Assembly (NCBI GenBank): GCA_935421135.1
Contig: OW285187.1
Location: 26,164,429 to 26,228,428, forward strand
Source: Bugulina stolonifera
Lineage: Eukaryota > Bryozoa > Gymnolaemata > Cheilostomatida > Bugulidae
Direction: 5' to 3'
DNA length: 64,000 nt
Shown: one piece after another, positions 27,901-37,576 of the stretch
Layout of the letters: the number at the start of each line of letters is the position of its first letter
Numbering within the stretch: position 1 is the first letter of the stretch
Position numbers and translations under genes: made by a program
The notes under the pieces: model-generated
What the model saw: only the letters and a program-made list of their open reading frames with translations
The model's database searches: none
What the model was told of the DNA's origin: nothing

Positions 27901-30900
27901 TTACAATTCAAGCAAGAACTGAGAGAGTTGTGTTGGACAATGGAAGTAAGTGACTTAGGATCGGTATGGGGTAATCTCGTATTCTGTACAAATCATATCA
28001 TTGTAGAAAGACTAGCCTGTGCCTCTCTCCAACTCATTTTATTCAAATTTGATACCAAATTTAATACTAAGTACTTTTCTGATAGTTTCTGTCTAAATTA
28101 CTTAGATCTGGGTCAAGCCACCTACTTTTCTGCTATATGCGTGAAGAGCGACCAGCTACCCAAAGTACAAGTTCAGATCAACAAAGCAGCTGCCGATGAT
28201 GTCATAGGGGTAGAGAATCAGCTACAGATGATCATTGACGGAACTGAGAAAGACATCTCTCTGATAGAGCAAGATAGCAACACCACACAGACACTAAGTG
28301 GTGTTGATACAGGAATCCTATTCAAAAGATCTAATGCTAGTTTGACGGTCTTCTTTTCTTCCGGAGTATCTGTAAACGTATCAGCCATCAACGTAAGTAA
28401 TTTGGTACTTACAATTTTCTTTGAAGTAAAGCACATGATTTTATTGAATATTTTATCTTACTATTCTGAAGGTCACTTCTCATATACCTGTACTAAATAT
28501 GTAGTGAATGCGTCATGGAACTGTATGTCTGTAGAAAATGCTCACAATTACCCTGGGACTACCAGCTAAGTTTATGGGAAAGACGATAGGTTTGACGGGA
28601 AAGTATGATGGTGACAAAGAGAATGACCTGTGGAAGAAGGACCTTACTGGATACATTCCTGCTGATTCCACTGAGTCGGACATCTTTGATTGGGCACAAA
28701 CATGTAAGTTATTGCTGTATTTACTCACCAATGTATAAGCTGACGTGGTATAGGTAAATACTCATATACAGTATGCTGAGATATACTCAATTACTGTATC
28801 ACATCCATAAATAATGTATATATATTATATCTACATGTATGATCACATCCAGGGTTGACACAAATACACAAAGCTCACTATTCTTCACTTGGACTAATAT
28901 CGGCTTTAGAAGTTAACTATTTGGGCTACTACATATTATCCTCTAGTTCTTACCATGTTTATTGATTAGCAGTGTTGGAGTGTATTGGTGTGCTAATTTC
29001 TAAAAAACTTTGCTTTTTCATTAAGATTTATCCTCTTTTACTAACTCAAACTATGCGCAGCTTACCTGAGTCACTAGATGTTACTTAACTTGACTACATG
29101 ATATGCATACTATATTTCAGTTGCTGTATCTGAGGATGATTCTATCATGTACTACACTGAAGATAGCACTGAGTGGAGCACCTACAATGAGAATTCCTTT
29201 ATACCTATATTTACCGATGATGTCGATAGCTGGGTTTGGTCGCCAGCGGAGCTGGAGGGTCAGGCATACGAGGCATGTGGGAATGATACGTCCTGTTTGT
29301 ATGATGTCTATGTCACTGGAAATATTGATGTTGGGGTTAGCTCCAAACAGACAGCTGATGCAAGTGTAGCTGTTAACACTGCTTTACGTGAGTTTAACCA
29401 CTACCATGCTATGAGCATGGTTCATCCTTATATAATTAATTAATTTTTGCTTACAACTGCCAGTTTATTTAAAGTCATGATTATGGTCAACTAACTAATA
29501 ACATTTTTATTAATTTAAACTTAAATCTTAAAGAGAAACTCTACAGATTTTAAAGGTTCTACACATATTTATAAACGTTGATGCATTGATTTCTACCACC
29601 TTTTTTCAAATAATAGAATTGAAGTAATAGTACTAGAAACTGAACAGGATCTTGCATCGACTTCACTTTATAATTTACAGATAACTTTGCTCCAAAGATA
29701 ACTGGTTCAAGTACGCTCTACATTACTGTGGGGGAAGAGTTTGAGTATGCAGTCAGTGTAAATGACTCTAATGGTGATGAAGTTACAGTGTCCACTAATA
29801 TTGACACTAGCCAATCACAGGCCGACCATATTGTGACCTTGTCTGCTACCCTGACTGCTGCTACCAACTTTGACGGGTTCAAGCTTACGGTTACGGCTAA
29901 GGTGAGGGCTAACTCCAGATGGAATATTATCTTACGCAATGAACTGTCATGTTGGAGATATGTGCATTCAGTTTTTACGAAACGATTTGAGTATCTCCTC
30001 CACTATTTCATGATTTAAATTTACTTATTATAGTGTGTTCAAGTAGTACACAAGGTTTAACTGCCAAATACTGAAATAAGTTTCACACCCGCAACTTACT
30101 TAGCTATTAAAATGTGCTGGTATGTACTCGCTGAGTTGAACACTATTCATGCTCCTGTTCCTCTTTAATCAGTGAGGTTGTACATGTGTTCCTCTTTAAA
30201 CAGCGACATTGTGCATGTTCAACTATTTATACAGGATCCCAGTGGAGCAGCAGCCACTAAAACTCCTCTAGCCATGATATGTAACTGTGCTAATGGTGGC
30301 ACATGTGTGGAACTATCTTCTGAAGAGCAGTCTTACGTTCAGTCTGAGTGAGTAATCAGTCAACATCTTCTTTAATCAGTTTGTAGCTGATATATAGCTG
30401 TTATCGCTGACTTTTACCAAGTCGTAGAGTTATCGGAGAGATTGTTAAAATATGTGACTTTTCTGATTGGGTTTAGATAAAGGATGGTTGTTACACAGTA
30501 GTCCATACATTTTTAAACTTATATCCAAAACCATGTAGCAATACTGGATAAATCTTTCTGGTTTTTATTACAGATCTGTGGTTCTGGAGTGTATCTGTCC
30601 TACTGGATATACTGGTTCTTTCTGTGATGCAGATCTGGATGCATGTTCTTTAGTAGCATCTCCATGTTATCCATCTGTACTGTGTGTAGATAATCCTGCA
30701 CCTGCTGATCATACTGGTTATACGTGAGTTATCTCCCCTTCTAAATATGAACTTGAGGTGATTCATGTGCACAATACATGTAAATGTGGTCGCTGTTATT
30801 CAGGTTAGTAGTAATAGCTCTGAAAGCGGTGAAGTTGTGTTCTCTTGCCCACACTGAATCGCATGACACTGTAATTGGTTACTAATTCAAATACTTGCAA

Positions 30901-33900
30901 ATGTAAGACAAGAATCGTAAAATTGTAATTCATCAGTAAATGATTACTTTTTAAAACTTTTGAGTTGTTCTGTGGTTTTCTATAACCGACAGCAAATATA
31001 GTTGTGTACAGTACTTGTACCTTATTTGTTTTCAATATTACCAAGTGATGTAAGCAGCCATTTGTTTTTTTCTAATGGCCTCCACAGTGATCAATTTTAT
31101 GTTAGAATATTGCTGGCTGATTGTAGAATAAAACACACTTACTTATGCAGGTTTCGACAGTACCTGAAAAATTCACGTACCTATACACTGTACAAGCATA
31201 GCTGGTGCATCTCTATACCAACATCAAAACGCATGTAATAACCGCTTCAGTTGTACTGGTAGTGAGAAAGTCCATTTATATTTCTGTATAGATGTGGGGA
31301 TTGCCCACCTGGATACACAGGAGATGGAAAGGCTTGTACAGATGTAGATGAATGTGAAGATGAATCAAAATGTGATAGCATCTGTATAAATTCCCCTGGA
31401 TCCTATGTGTGTGCCTGCAACAGTGGCTATGAGCTTAACGCTGATGGCTCTACATGTGACGGTAATTGTATAATGTTGTGTTATTGTATAAAGGTTTGAT
31501 ATTATGTAGCCAATGATAAATAGATGCTCGTATTTGGTGGTTCAAAGATTTAGTTTAATATACGACAAAATGTTTGTTTATCAAAGGAGGTGTTATACAT
31601 ATACATGTACGCTATATTTATAAAATTGTTATTGTATTAGAGCAACCTGAGACATGAGGCAGATGTTGCCCACATGCATATGTGCATATTGTGTAATATA
31701 ATTTATTTTCTTCTACATTATATTCAGTGCCATTATTTATTGCAAGCTTAAACCAATTCAAAAATTCCATTCTATCATGTCGAGAATTTTGACACAGTAC
31801 TCGTAAATTATTTTTTCATCCTCAGACATTGGTTTTGTTCACCAGCTTGAATCAATTTCAGACATTTCTTTATTTTACAGATGTTGATGAATGCCTGATA
31901 GACCCTTGTCATCACGACTGTACAAACACAGCTGGAAGCTTTGTCTGTAGCTGTAATGATGGATTCACTCTAAATGATAATAACATTGACTGTGAACGTA
32001 AGTAACTATCTAATCTAGTGGGATAGATGTATGAATATATTTAAAGTAAAATGTTGGTTGTTTCTTATCGATCACCAAGGAATCTGCAAGGGCATTGTTA
32101 TTATTAACTGAACGAATGTGAATTTATATGTACATGTACATATAGATACATTATTGGCACTATGAAGTTGCACAAGCCTCCTTTTATTTATCTTCTTCTT
32201 GTTTTGATCAAAGCATAAATGATGACAACTCCTGAGAATGCAATATGCCAGGAATATCTTCACGTAGTGCAGCAGGCTTGCATACATTACATCTCTTTAG
32301 ATACTTTCTACTACTGTACATGTATATTTTTGTACTAATGTAATGTTGTAGCATCCAACCCATGTGACATACCAAGCCCATGTGACGATACTAACGGTTT
32401 CTGTAACAACGTCGACGGTGTGGAGATGTGCTCTTGTAAGAAGGGTTACACTCTAAATGCAGACGGATCAACATGTGACGAGGTAGATGAGTGTAAGCTG
32501 GGAACTGACGCGTGTGAACACAACTGTGTGAATACAGTAGGAGGTTATTCATGTGAGTGCAATGATGGCTATACTTTGGCCTCCGATGGAATGGCTTGCA
32601 CAGGTGAGATTTCTACTGCTGATTATGGTCAAGTTTTGTATGTAGTGTAAGAGGATATTTGTATTGCTGACAGCTAGCTACAGTGTACATACATGTATTG
32701 CTTTGTTGTTATACATAAATCTAGTCACAGAAATAGTGATGGTGTTTCCCGAGGGCCTGACCTCTAAAATAATCATCTCAAATGATGCTTATGTTGAATT
32801 TGCTTGTTCAGACAGCTAATTTTCTATTGGATGACCTGATTTTAGACATCTAGGTCTTAGAGAATACATCTAACTGTTTACTAGCTTCTGCATAATAATG
32901 ATCTAATATAGTTTTATTAGATCTATAGGTTAATAAAATGCTCTTGTATGCTATTATACAACTGCGTATTTGGGCTGATCATGTAGTTTAGTTTCATTCT
33001 CAACAATGTCATCTATTACAGTCTATTGTAATCTATTCTACTGTAGATGTCAATGAGTGTGTACAGGATTCTTTTGACTGCCACGTCTCACAGACATGCT
33101 CTAACACTGACGGTGGATATGAATGTGTATGTAACACTGGACAAGTATTCAAAGATGGCCAATGTCGAGGTATGGGTTATAGCTGGAAGTCAAAATGGAT
33201 TTTTCTACTACTGTTATACTCGTAGTTAGGGTATACCTACTCTCATATAGACACCATTTAGAATATATACAATGTGGATTTATATTGCATTTTCTTTTAA
33301 TTTGAGGCTATAATAAAGTAGTTACCCTACTTCACCATATTATACTTAACATGCTTTGCTGTCACAGACTATTATATACATAGTTAGCCACTGTTCCATA
33401 TATATATGTGCCGTTATTTTAGTTGTGGTGGTTACCGACCCTGTAGAGGACGTGACAGAAGAACCTGTTTCTGAGGCTAAGGAAAACTCTGTCAAGTTTT
33501 CTTTGGAAGGAATGAAGATATCTGAGGTAACTACTAGCCACATTTGATCTTACTAGTTATACTAGATCTGCCAGCTTCTCTTCATATTCATTTAATTTCA
33601 TCCATTTTTCCATAATCAATGATTTGATAATTGAACTCAAAATTATGGAAAGGCAGTGCTGTAAGATGCAATACATTATAATTACAGGAATTATGAGTCA
33701 TATTATAATAGTTCTTTTAGAATATATGTATGAGTGAAACATAATTAGCTTTGCTATATACATTAAATATTGCAGTTAATGTCCACTGTTTTACAGTAGC
33801 ACCATTTACATTTCTACATTGGTATCGGAATAGCGATTGTCACTGCATACCTTCAGTCTGCCATATGTGTGTAATACAGATATGAATTATGAATGTTATA

Positions 33901-36900
33901 ATATTTACAGTACACGGTGGAGAAAGAGATCAACCTGTTCACCATCTTAGCCAGTCAGCTGACAAACATGTGTTCCTCCACTTCTTGTGACTATGAAACT
34001 GTAGAATCTAAGGCTAATAGGAGACGGTATGCTAGTAAACCCTTCCCTATGTGAAGTAGTATGAGATGCAGTTTGGGATTTTATTCCTGATGTTTCCATA
34101 CCAGTCTTGGTGTCGTTATGGCAATGATACCAGGACTGGTGTCGGCACACCTGAAATTAAAATCAAAAAATGTACCTAGTACTATTTCATATCATAAAAT
34201 TTCTTACACTCACCGACATCTTCAAATCTTCTCCATGTGTTACTCCAACTGATTGCTAAATATGCGGTAATTACTGCATAACACTGTATTGTAAAAATTA
34301 CATGTAGCTACAGGTATGTCTGACCTATAATACCTCTAGTACATACATGTAGGTCTGATTCTTAATCTTCTGGTGAAGTCTTCCTGGCCTGCAATTTTTC
34401 TATCTATATGAATAGTATAATATATCAGGTATGTGAACCTCCAGCCGGGTTTATGGTAAGACAGAATGCAAGGGGATGAAGTTTATACTAAACGTAATCA
34501 GATGAACTAGATCTGTAGCTGTCCAGGTTCTATGAGGATACACATATATACATGTATTACAGGAAGAGGGCAGCATCTATAACATTCTATAAGGAGTACT
34601 TTACCAGACTCCCTGGATACCCTCAGTATGATGATAATGGTGACCTCCAGCTGGCTATCTACACTTTGGTACCGGGTACTGGGGTTCTGAGCAGCGACCA
34701 GTTGCTGGAAGCTACACAGAAATCGTCTTCCTCCATAGGTTCCACCCTTGGTATGAAAATCCTAATATTCTATCTATTTATAATATATATTATTTTATTC
34801 AAAATTACATTGGTAATGCAATATAATATTTTTTGCATTAGGCCTACTACAGAGCTAGGCTATACAGCTTGTACCATTTTCGTGTTTTGTAGGGATACCT
34901 TCTCACACTCAGTGAGGTTTTGGTAATAATATACACTTGGGGTTTCACTGGCAGCAATAGTAAGGCTGCATAAGTGCAAATGATATTCGTTTGTATATTT
35001 TGACAGCTGAATTAATAAACAAATTTTAGCTAGAAATCTACCAATGTAGAATTGAAAGCCTCCACACTTACCTAAAATAACTATAGTATGAAGTAACTCA
35101 GCTGTGACACCAAATTTCATAACCGCAAACTTTTGATATGTAAATGCTGCTATTGGATCTCTATTTGGGATCTACTTATATGTAATGAATGTGTATGTTG
35201 TAGGCTACACAGTGGTAAATGTTGATGTTGTGTACATTCCAACCACCACTGCTGCCACCACTGAAGCTGCACAGGAACAAACTACCATCGGAGACACAAC
35301 TTCTAGAAACCAGTCTGTTATCTACATAGCTATTGGAGTATCTGCTGGTGTGGTGCTTCTTGCTGTAATTCTAGCTGTCGTCGTCATCAAAACCACTAAA
35401 TCCAAGTAAGTAGACAAGTACATGATTTGATGTTTAGAATGAATACTTAGAAATGCTAGTTGTATGACTTCTCATTTATAGTAGCACGACTTCTTGTATC
35501 ATGTCTTCTGTTTTATAGTGGCTGAACGTTTCCTTTATGGTAGCATGTCTTCTCCTGTGTAGTAAGACAGAACCAGAAGTCAAACTATGATACCGGACCA
35601 TATCTACTATTCATTCTAGGCAATACTATTTTAGGCAAAGCACCAAAACTGTTTATCCTACGACTGACCCAGAATATTCCAGAAAGTTCTCCAAGGCCGA
35701 CTCCTTAGGCCCCATCATAAAAGCTGATGCAGAAAGAGGTGTTGATGAGCCTCCATTGGTGGTCTACCCTGCTGCTGCCACCAGTAAGGCTGCTACTACT
35801 GTAGAAGCACCTGCTGAAGCTGACACATCAGATAGCAGACCTCCCTCAGCTAGTAAACATGTGATGGGACATAATAGGGTATCCACTCCACCCAGAGACT
35901 CAGTTACTCCAGTGGATGCAGAAGGTTAGTATTGCATGAAAGACTAATAAATCTTCATGAAACTTATACATGCAACGCAAAACACTTTTTTTCATGTATT
36001 TGGATGGAAATTGGGTTTCCGAAAGTGCAGCCGTGTGACATAGTTTATATCCACTGGATATGCCTCTGTTACATGTGCATCAACTGCTGTGTGACAAGTG
36101 ATAGAAATAGCTGGTGCACGTGGTCCTAATACTCCAAACATATATAATAGTGAATTACATATGTATATATTTCAGAACAAACAATAATGTTGATTGTTTC
36201 TTCCACAAATTTTAGATTTTGCGTTTTCAATTGATGGTAGGTTTGCAGGAAATATCCGTTGATACACTCACCATTATATAACTTTATACGTATCATGCCG
36301 CTGCACAGTAGGATAGAGCATTATTATCTTCTTGCCTTTGCACCTTTCTTTACGCAAAATTTGTTTTATATATTTTAGTTTAATAAGCAACACAAATTTT
36401 TAATATGGTAAGTATTATGTTGTGCACATTGTGATTTCTAATTTTGGTGTATAAAAGTTGTGGATTTAACAGAATTTTAGATTGTTGTGCCATTGTGGCT
36501 TGTAGTTTAACATGTGTATAAATATTCATATCCCCTTAGTGTGATGTAATTCCTTGAATTTGACAGTCTCCTTTTATAAAGTGATAATCCTCTAGTTGTT
36601 ACCCTGCTTCTTACTAACCCAACTCCAGCAGTTAGTAAAAGATATAATTGTATAATTTTAATACTGCTACCTGAGGGTATGCTAATAGTACGTACCTGTT
36701 AATACACTACTAGTACTTACCTGTTGATATGCTACTAGTATTTGCCTGTGAATATGCTACTAGTACTTACCTGTGAATATGCTACTTTTACTTACCTGTG
36801 AATACACTACTATTACTTACCCATAGATATGCTACTAGTACTTAGGCTACTTGTGTTACTTGTGTTACTTGTGTATGTATATGCTACTTACCTGTGTATA

Positions 36901-37576
36901 TGCTACTAGTATTTACCTCTGAATATGCTACTAGTACTTACCTGTGAATATGCTATTAGTACCTACCTGTAGATATGCTACCAATATACTTACTTGTAGT
37001 TATGCCAGTAGTATTTACCTGTAGATACACTACTAGTACTTAACTGTCGATATGCTACTAGTATTTACCTGTGAATATGCTACTAGTACTTATTTGTGAA
37101 ATTACATTAGTTAGTTTTGCTGCTTGGTTATTATGTAGTATGTTTTATTATATTAAATCATAGTACCATAAATTTGATTTTAGGGTATATACATGTATAT
37201 ATAATATAAGATTAGCGTTGGTGACATGTTTCTGTTGTGAGCAATAAAGAAGTAAAAACTTGTCTGCTTTCCATCAGTGCTTACTTTACTCATAAAGACC
37301 CTGTCAACTGTATGAGCTCTAGGTTCTCGAATCTGTTTTACTCTCAGTTTATATTAGGAAATTAAACTATTATCTGTAATGTTGGCAGGTGGCTCCGAAG
37401 ATTTAGAGCAGGAATTACTCTCCAACAGCACAAACAATCATAAGTTCAACATCCCAATCTTAGCGCTTCCAGATGACGACGAAGATGTATTTGATAATAA
37501 GGGGACAAGGATATGTGTCATACCACCGACACCACTTCCTCCTAACTATGACCCTTATGACAACTATTATCTCTAG
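174..37576 (+). CDS. Gene A: giant ADAMTS-like / LDLa-array / mucin-4-like type I membrane protein (5' partial)
   Basis: Exons read by eye with GT-AG borders and matching phases: 174-344, 421-451, 861-998, 1515-1750, 2400-2553, 3272-3514, 3636-3742, 4307-4454, 4953-5069, 6313-6585, 7174-7314, 7847-8092, 8538-8653, 9234-9417, 9929-10045, 11253-11525, 12104-12244, 12756-13001, 13447-13562, 14141-14324, 14780-14883, 15460-15586, 16106-16284, 16768-16935, 17536-17563, 18070-18200, 18739-18865, 19398-19558, 19949-20155, 20782-21477, 22585-22802, 23109-23376, 23761-23927, 25136-25229, 25504-25662, 26185-26356, 26811-27000, 27366-27495, 27802-27945, 28106-28392, 28535-28703, 29121-29387, 29681-29901, 30235-30347, 30574-30723, 31292-31461, 31881-31997, 32352-32603, 33047-33169, 33423-33526, 33911-34026, 34563-34750, 35204-35405, 35620-35924, 37389-37576 (TAG). 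About 3270 codons are in the window. The start, signal peptide and any prodomain lie upstream. Only the 451-to-861 junction fails to keep frame. It could still be two transcripts; cDNA would decide. Confidence 0.82.
1322..1482. repeat. GACATATA-type low-complexity repeat in gene A intron
   Basis: Irregular repeats of ATATGACAT and related units just upstream of the exon at 1515. Not coding. Confidence 0.7.
1515..2553 (+). CDS. ADAMTS-type disintegrin-like / Cys-rich domain exons
   Basis: Exons 1515-1750 and 2400-2553 continue directly from the protease domain in phase. The spacing of cysteines, a CEELLC segment and above all the [16 protein letters not shown] stretch match the Cys-rich region that follows the catalytic domain in ADAMTS proteases (DGTxCGxxKWCxxGxCV in the family). 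In ADAMTS proteins this part helps substrate recognition outside the cell. The usual thrombospondin type-1 repeat does not follow. The second exon instead runs into the first half of an LDLa module (CSSNQYQC), so the protease unit is joined straight to the LDLa array. The 1751-2399 intron shows no gene. Confidence 0.78.
3272..4454 (+). CDS. Proximal LDLa modules 1-4 of gene A
   Basis: Exons 3272-3514, 3636-3742 and 4307-4454 complete module 1 (begun at the end of exon 2400-2553) and encode modules 2 to 4. Each shows the LDLa pattern of about six cysteines with the calcium-cage end CDGxxxCxDGSDExxC (variants [24 protein letters not shown]). LDLa modules bind calcium and serve as ligand-binding units in LDL-receptor-family and many other extracellular proteins; the ligand here is unknown. 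All three exons are phase-compatible. Insertions of Asn/Thr-rich sequence between the first cysteines give several possible N-glycosylation sites. Introns 2554-3271 and 3743-4306 hold no recognisable gene. Confidence 0.85.
4688..4822. repeat. TGTACTGC / ACTGCACTACAT repeats, copy 1
   Basis: Imperfect tandem units of 10 bp (TGTACTGCGTG) followed by 12-bp units (ACTGCACTACAT). Part of the duplicated segment, so repeated at 9664-9798. It gives rise to a Cys/Tyr-rich open frame without meaning. Confidence 0.8.
4953..9417 (+). CDS. LDLa modules 5-12 of gene A (first copy of the duplicated six-exon unit)
   Basis: Exons 4953-5069, 6313-6585, 7174-7314, 7847-8092, 8538-8653 and 9234-9417 total 1077 nt (359 codons) and encode eight LDLa modules. 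Most keep the acidic calcium cage ([24 protein letters not shown]); the last two ([21 protein letters not shown]) are more divergent and the last has a long insert. Entry and exit of the unit are both in phase 2, so adding or losing one copy keeps the reading frame. The module in 6313-6585 carries an Asn/Ser-rich insert with several NxS/T sites. Introns are 400-1250 bp; the one at 5070-6312 contains the palindromic TA-rich array. Confidence 0.87.
5084..5236. repeat. Palindromic TATACATATATATGTA array, copy 1
   Basis: Alternating purine-pyrimidine, self-complementary TA/CA/TG units directly after the donor of exon 4953-5069. It can form cruciforms or hairpins. The second copy is about 35 bp shorter. 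Confidence 0.85.
9664..9798. repeat. TGTACTGC / ACTGCACTACAT repeats, copy 2
   Basis: Second copy of the intronic repeat at 4688-4822, almost unchanged. Confidence 0.8.
9929..14324 (+). CDS. LDLa modules 13-20 of gene A (second copy of the duplicated unit)
   Basis: Exons 9929-10045, 11253-11525, 12104-12244, 12756-13001, 13447-13562 and 14141-14324 have the same six lengths (117, 273, 141, 246, 116, 184) as the first copy and remain open in frame with intact splice sites. Amino-acid changes from copy 1 include NG to DG and M to V in the second exon, DD to GN, R to Q and A to T in the third, N to D, S to F and T to K in the fourth, G to S and Y to H in the fifth, and R to S in the sixth. The acceptor of the third exon has changed from TAG to AAG. 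Both copies look functional; nothing marks either as a pseudo-copy. Confidence 0.86.
10060..10176. repeat. Palindromic TATACATATATATGTA array, copy 2
   Basis: Counterpart of 5084-5236 in the second duplication unit, contracted and rearranged, showing how fast this array changes. Confidence 0.85.
14780..20155 (+). CDS. Distal LDLa and degenerate LDLa modules 21-28 of gene A
   Basis: Exons 14780-14883, 15460-15586, 16106-16284, 16768-16935, a 28-nt micro-exon 17536-17563, 18070-18200, 18739-18865, 19398-19558 and 19949-20155. Clear LDLa modules are in 15460-15586 ([16 protein letters not shown]), 16768-16935 (NGADEANC), 18070-18200 and 18739-18865 ([16 protein letters not shown]). Exons 16106-16284 and 19398-19558 encode a longer, degenerate type with CYNKT and CADxSDIxxC but without the full calcium cage. 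Exons 21-24 and 26-29 of the gene have the same series of phases and module types, so this region is itself an old four-exon duplication. The remaining introns, including 16936-17535 with a short tandem repeat, show no other gene. Confidence 0.8.
15090..15347. repeat. 129-bp direct tandem duplication in gene A intron
   Basis: The 129 bp from 15090 are repeated from 15219 with only a few base changes (for example AACGTAGC versus AACATAGC). Fully intronic, between exons 14780-14883 and 15460-15586. Confidence 0.9.
15967..16059. repeat. 14-bp tandem repeat (TGTCCGTATCTACA)
   Basis: About seven copies of a 14-bp unit with C/T variation at one position, upstream of the exon at 16106. Confidence 0.88.
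16939..17113. repeat. About 31-bp repeat (TTTCCATACCCATGCTGTAG)
   Basis: Roughly five imperfect units after the donor of exon 16768-16935. Confidence 0.75.
20782..21477 (+). CDS. Mucin-like Thr-rich exon of gene A
   Basis: A single 696-nt exon, in phase 1 at both ends, encodes about 232 residues dominated by Thr, with Ser, Ala, Pro and Ile. Such sequence is expected to be densely O-glycosylated and extended, as in the mucin segments that precede NIDO-AMOP-VWD in MUC4. Near its 5' end are NATS and NITT sequons. The codons are strongly biased to ACT/ACC, and short tandem units based on ACTCCGACTACTACC occur near 21375-21418, so the segment probably grew from a microsatellite. Open frames on the minus strand here are by-products of that composition. 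Confidence 0.85.
22585..25662 (+). CDS. NIDO domain exons of gene A
   Basis: Exons 22585-22802, 23109-23376, 23761-23927, 25136-25229 and 25504-25662. The opening [13 protein letters not shown], the IIAPFW segment, [31 protein letters not shown] and a final [12 protein letters not shown] follow the NIDO pattern (LYPFG-D, PFW-D, W-NV-Y, NTFQ, Y-IQW, GF-GD) known from nidogen, MUC4, alpha-tectorin and Mesh. NIDO is an extracellular domain commonly found upstream of AMOP and VWD. All junctions are in frame. Gene B has the same domain at 49078-51189, with the last two exons fused into one. The 21478-22584 intron (1.1 kb) shows nothing recognisable. Confidence 0.84.
22990..23096. repeat. About 27-bp repeat (AGTTGCTATAGTTACCATAC)
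   Basis: About four imperfect units ending just before the acceptor of exon 23109-23376. Confidence 0.75.
25679..25845. repeat. About 37-bp repeat (AGTGACCTAGTTTATTAGTA)
   Basis: Four to five units following the donor of exon 25504-25662; intronic. Confidence 0.8.
25958..26050 (+). repeat. Possible tRNA-like SINE head in gene A intron
   Basis: TGGTAGTACAG at 25961 resembles a pol III A box and GGGTTCAAGCC at 26018-26028 a B box, about 55 bp apart. No proper cloverleaf was drawn, so a decayed SINE rather than a tRNA gene. Confidence 0.3.
26185..27495 (+). CDS. AMOP domain exons of gene A
   Basis: Exons 26185-26356, 26811-27000 and 27366-27495. The order CMDFV...[15 protein letters not shown], then CF...LRQTCCY and finally YQHCCVES...[13 protein letters not shown] fits AMOP, the cysteine-rich extracellular adhesion-associated domain of MUC4 and SUSD2-type proteins, which pairs CPCT/QQCCY and CCxxSxxCxxYxxxRP motifs. 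It lies between NIDO and VWD exactly as in MUC4. Gene B has matching exons at 51883-53557. The intron 26357-26810 contains a hexanucleotide array that reads open in several frames but is not coding. Confidence 0.8.
26644..26712. repeat. ATGTCT hexanucleotide microsatellite
   Basis: About eleven copies of ATGTCT followed by looser ATGTGT/ATCTAC units to about 26790, just upstream of the AMOP exon 26811-27000. It reads open in several frames but encodes only simple sequence. Confidence 0.92.
27802..29387 (+). CDS. VWD domain and post-VWD region of gene A, with GDPH motif
   Basis: Exons 27802-27945, 28106-28392, 28535-28703 and 29121-29387. The first begins [19 protein letters not shown], a VWD start; GDPH is at 27813-27824. 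In MUC2, MUC5AC, MUC4 and RGM proteins the GDPH Asp-Pro bond is known to break autocatalytically, so self-cleavage is a reasonable prediction here. The third exon holds the [14 protein letters not shown] segment typical of the end of a VWD fold. The fourth ([13 protein letters not shown]...[16 protein letters not shown]) matches the region after VWD in MUC4/SUSD2-type proteins. Gene B exons 53903-55648 align throughout. Confidence 0.84.
29681..33169 (+). CDS. Beta-sandwich-like segment and EGF array of gene A
   Basis: Exon 29681-29901 encodes an Ig- or cadherin-like strand pattern ([19 protein letters not shown]). Then exons 30235-30347, 30574-30723, 31292-31461, 31881-31997, 32352-32603 and 33047-33169 encode about seven EGF-like modules. 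Several are of the calcium-binding type (DVDEC, DEVDEC, DVNEC openings, CxNxxGSYxCxC centres, [11 protein letters not shown] ends). These form a rod-like stalk between VWD and the membrane-proximal module. Six exons here have exactly the same length as their gene B partners (221, 113, 150, 170, 252 nt, and the preceding 267). Introns of 300-1150 bp show only AT-rich sequence. Confidence 0.84.
33423..34750 (+). CDS. SEA/HD-like membrane-proximal module with furin-type site, gene A
   Basis: Exons 33423-33526, 33911-34026 and 34563-34750 (phases 1-0-2-1) encode an acidic leader, a strand [14 protein letters not shown], a helix with two cysteines, then RRRKR followed by AAS and [23 protein letters not shown]. 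The basic motif is split by the intron: RR at the end of the second exon, RKR made by the splice to the third. R-x-K/R-R is the recognised form for furin-type proprotein convertases. A furin cut inside a SEA-like fold just outside the membrane is known for the Notch heterodimerisation domain; that parallel is an inference. Similar modules occur twice in gene B. Confidence 0.7.
35204..37576 (+). CDS. Stalk, transmembrane helix and PPxY cytoplasmic tail of gene A
   Basis: Exon 35204-35405 encodes a short Thr-rich stalk and one transmembrane helix (about 35317-35388, [20 protein letters not shown]) followed by Lys-rich stop-transfer residues. Exon 35620-35924 encodes a Ser/Thr/Ala-rich tail. The last exon, 37389-37576, has an acidic patch ([10 protein letters not shown]) and ends [17 protein letters not shown] before the TAG stop. 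PPNY at 37538-37549 matches the PPxY ligand of WW domains such as those of Nedd4-type ligases, and several tyrosines could be phosphorylated. Acceptor 35619 was chosen; a nearby AG at 35634 would shorten the tail. The intron 35925-37388 holds a long tandem repeat. Confidence 0.82.
36676..37100. repeat. About 25-bp tandem repeat (ACTTACCTGTGAATATGCTA) in last intron of gene A
   Basis: About fifteen imperfect units. Most contain ACTTACCT, the complement of the splice donor AGGTAAGT. Confidence 0.85.

Noticed and set aside
174..37576. Bacterial or viral origin for the locus
   Set aside because: Dozens of GT-AG introns, animal extracellular modules and type I membrane topology argue for a native animal gene pair.
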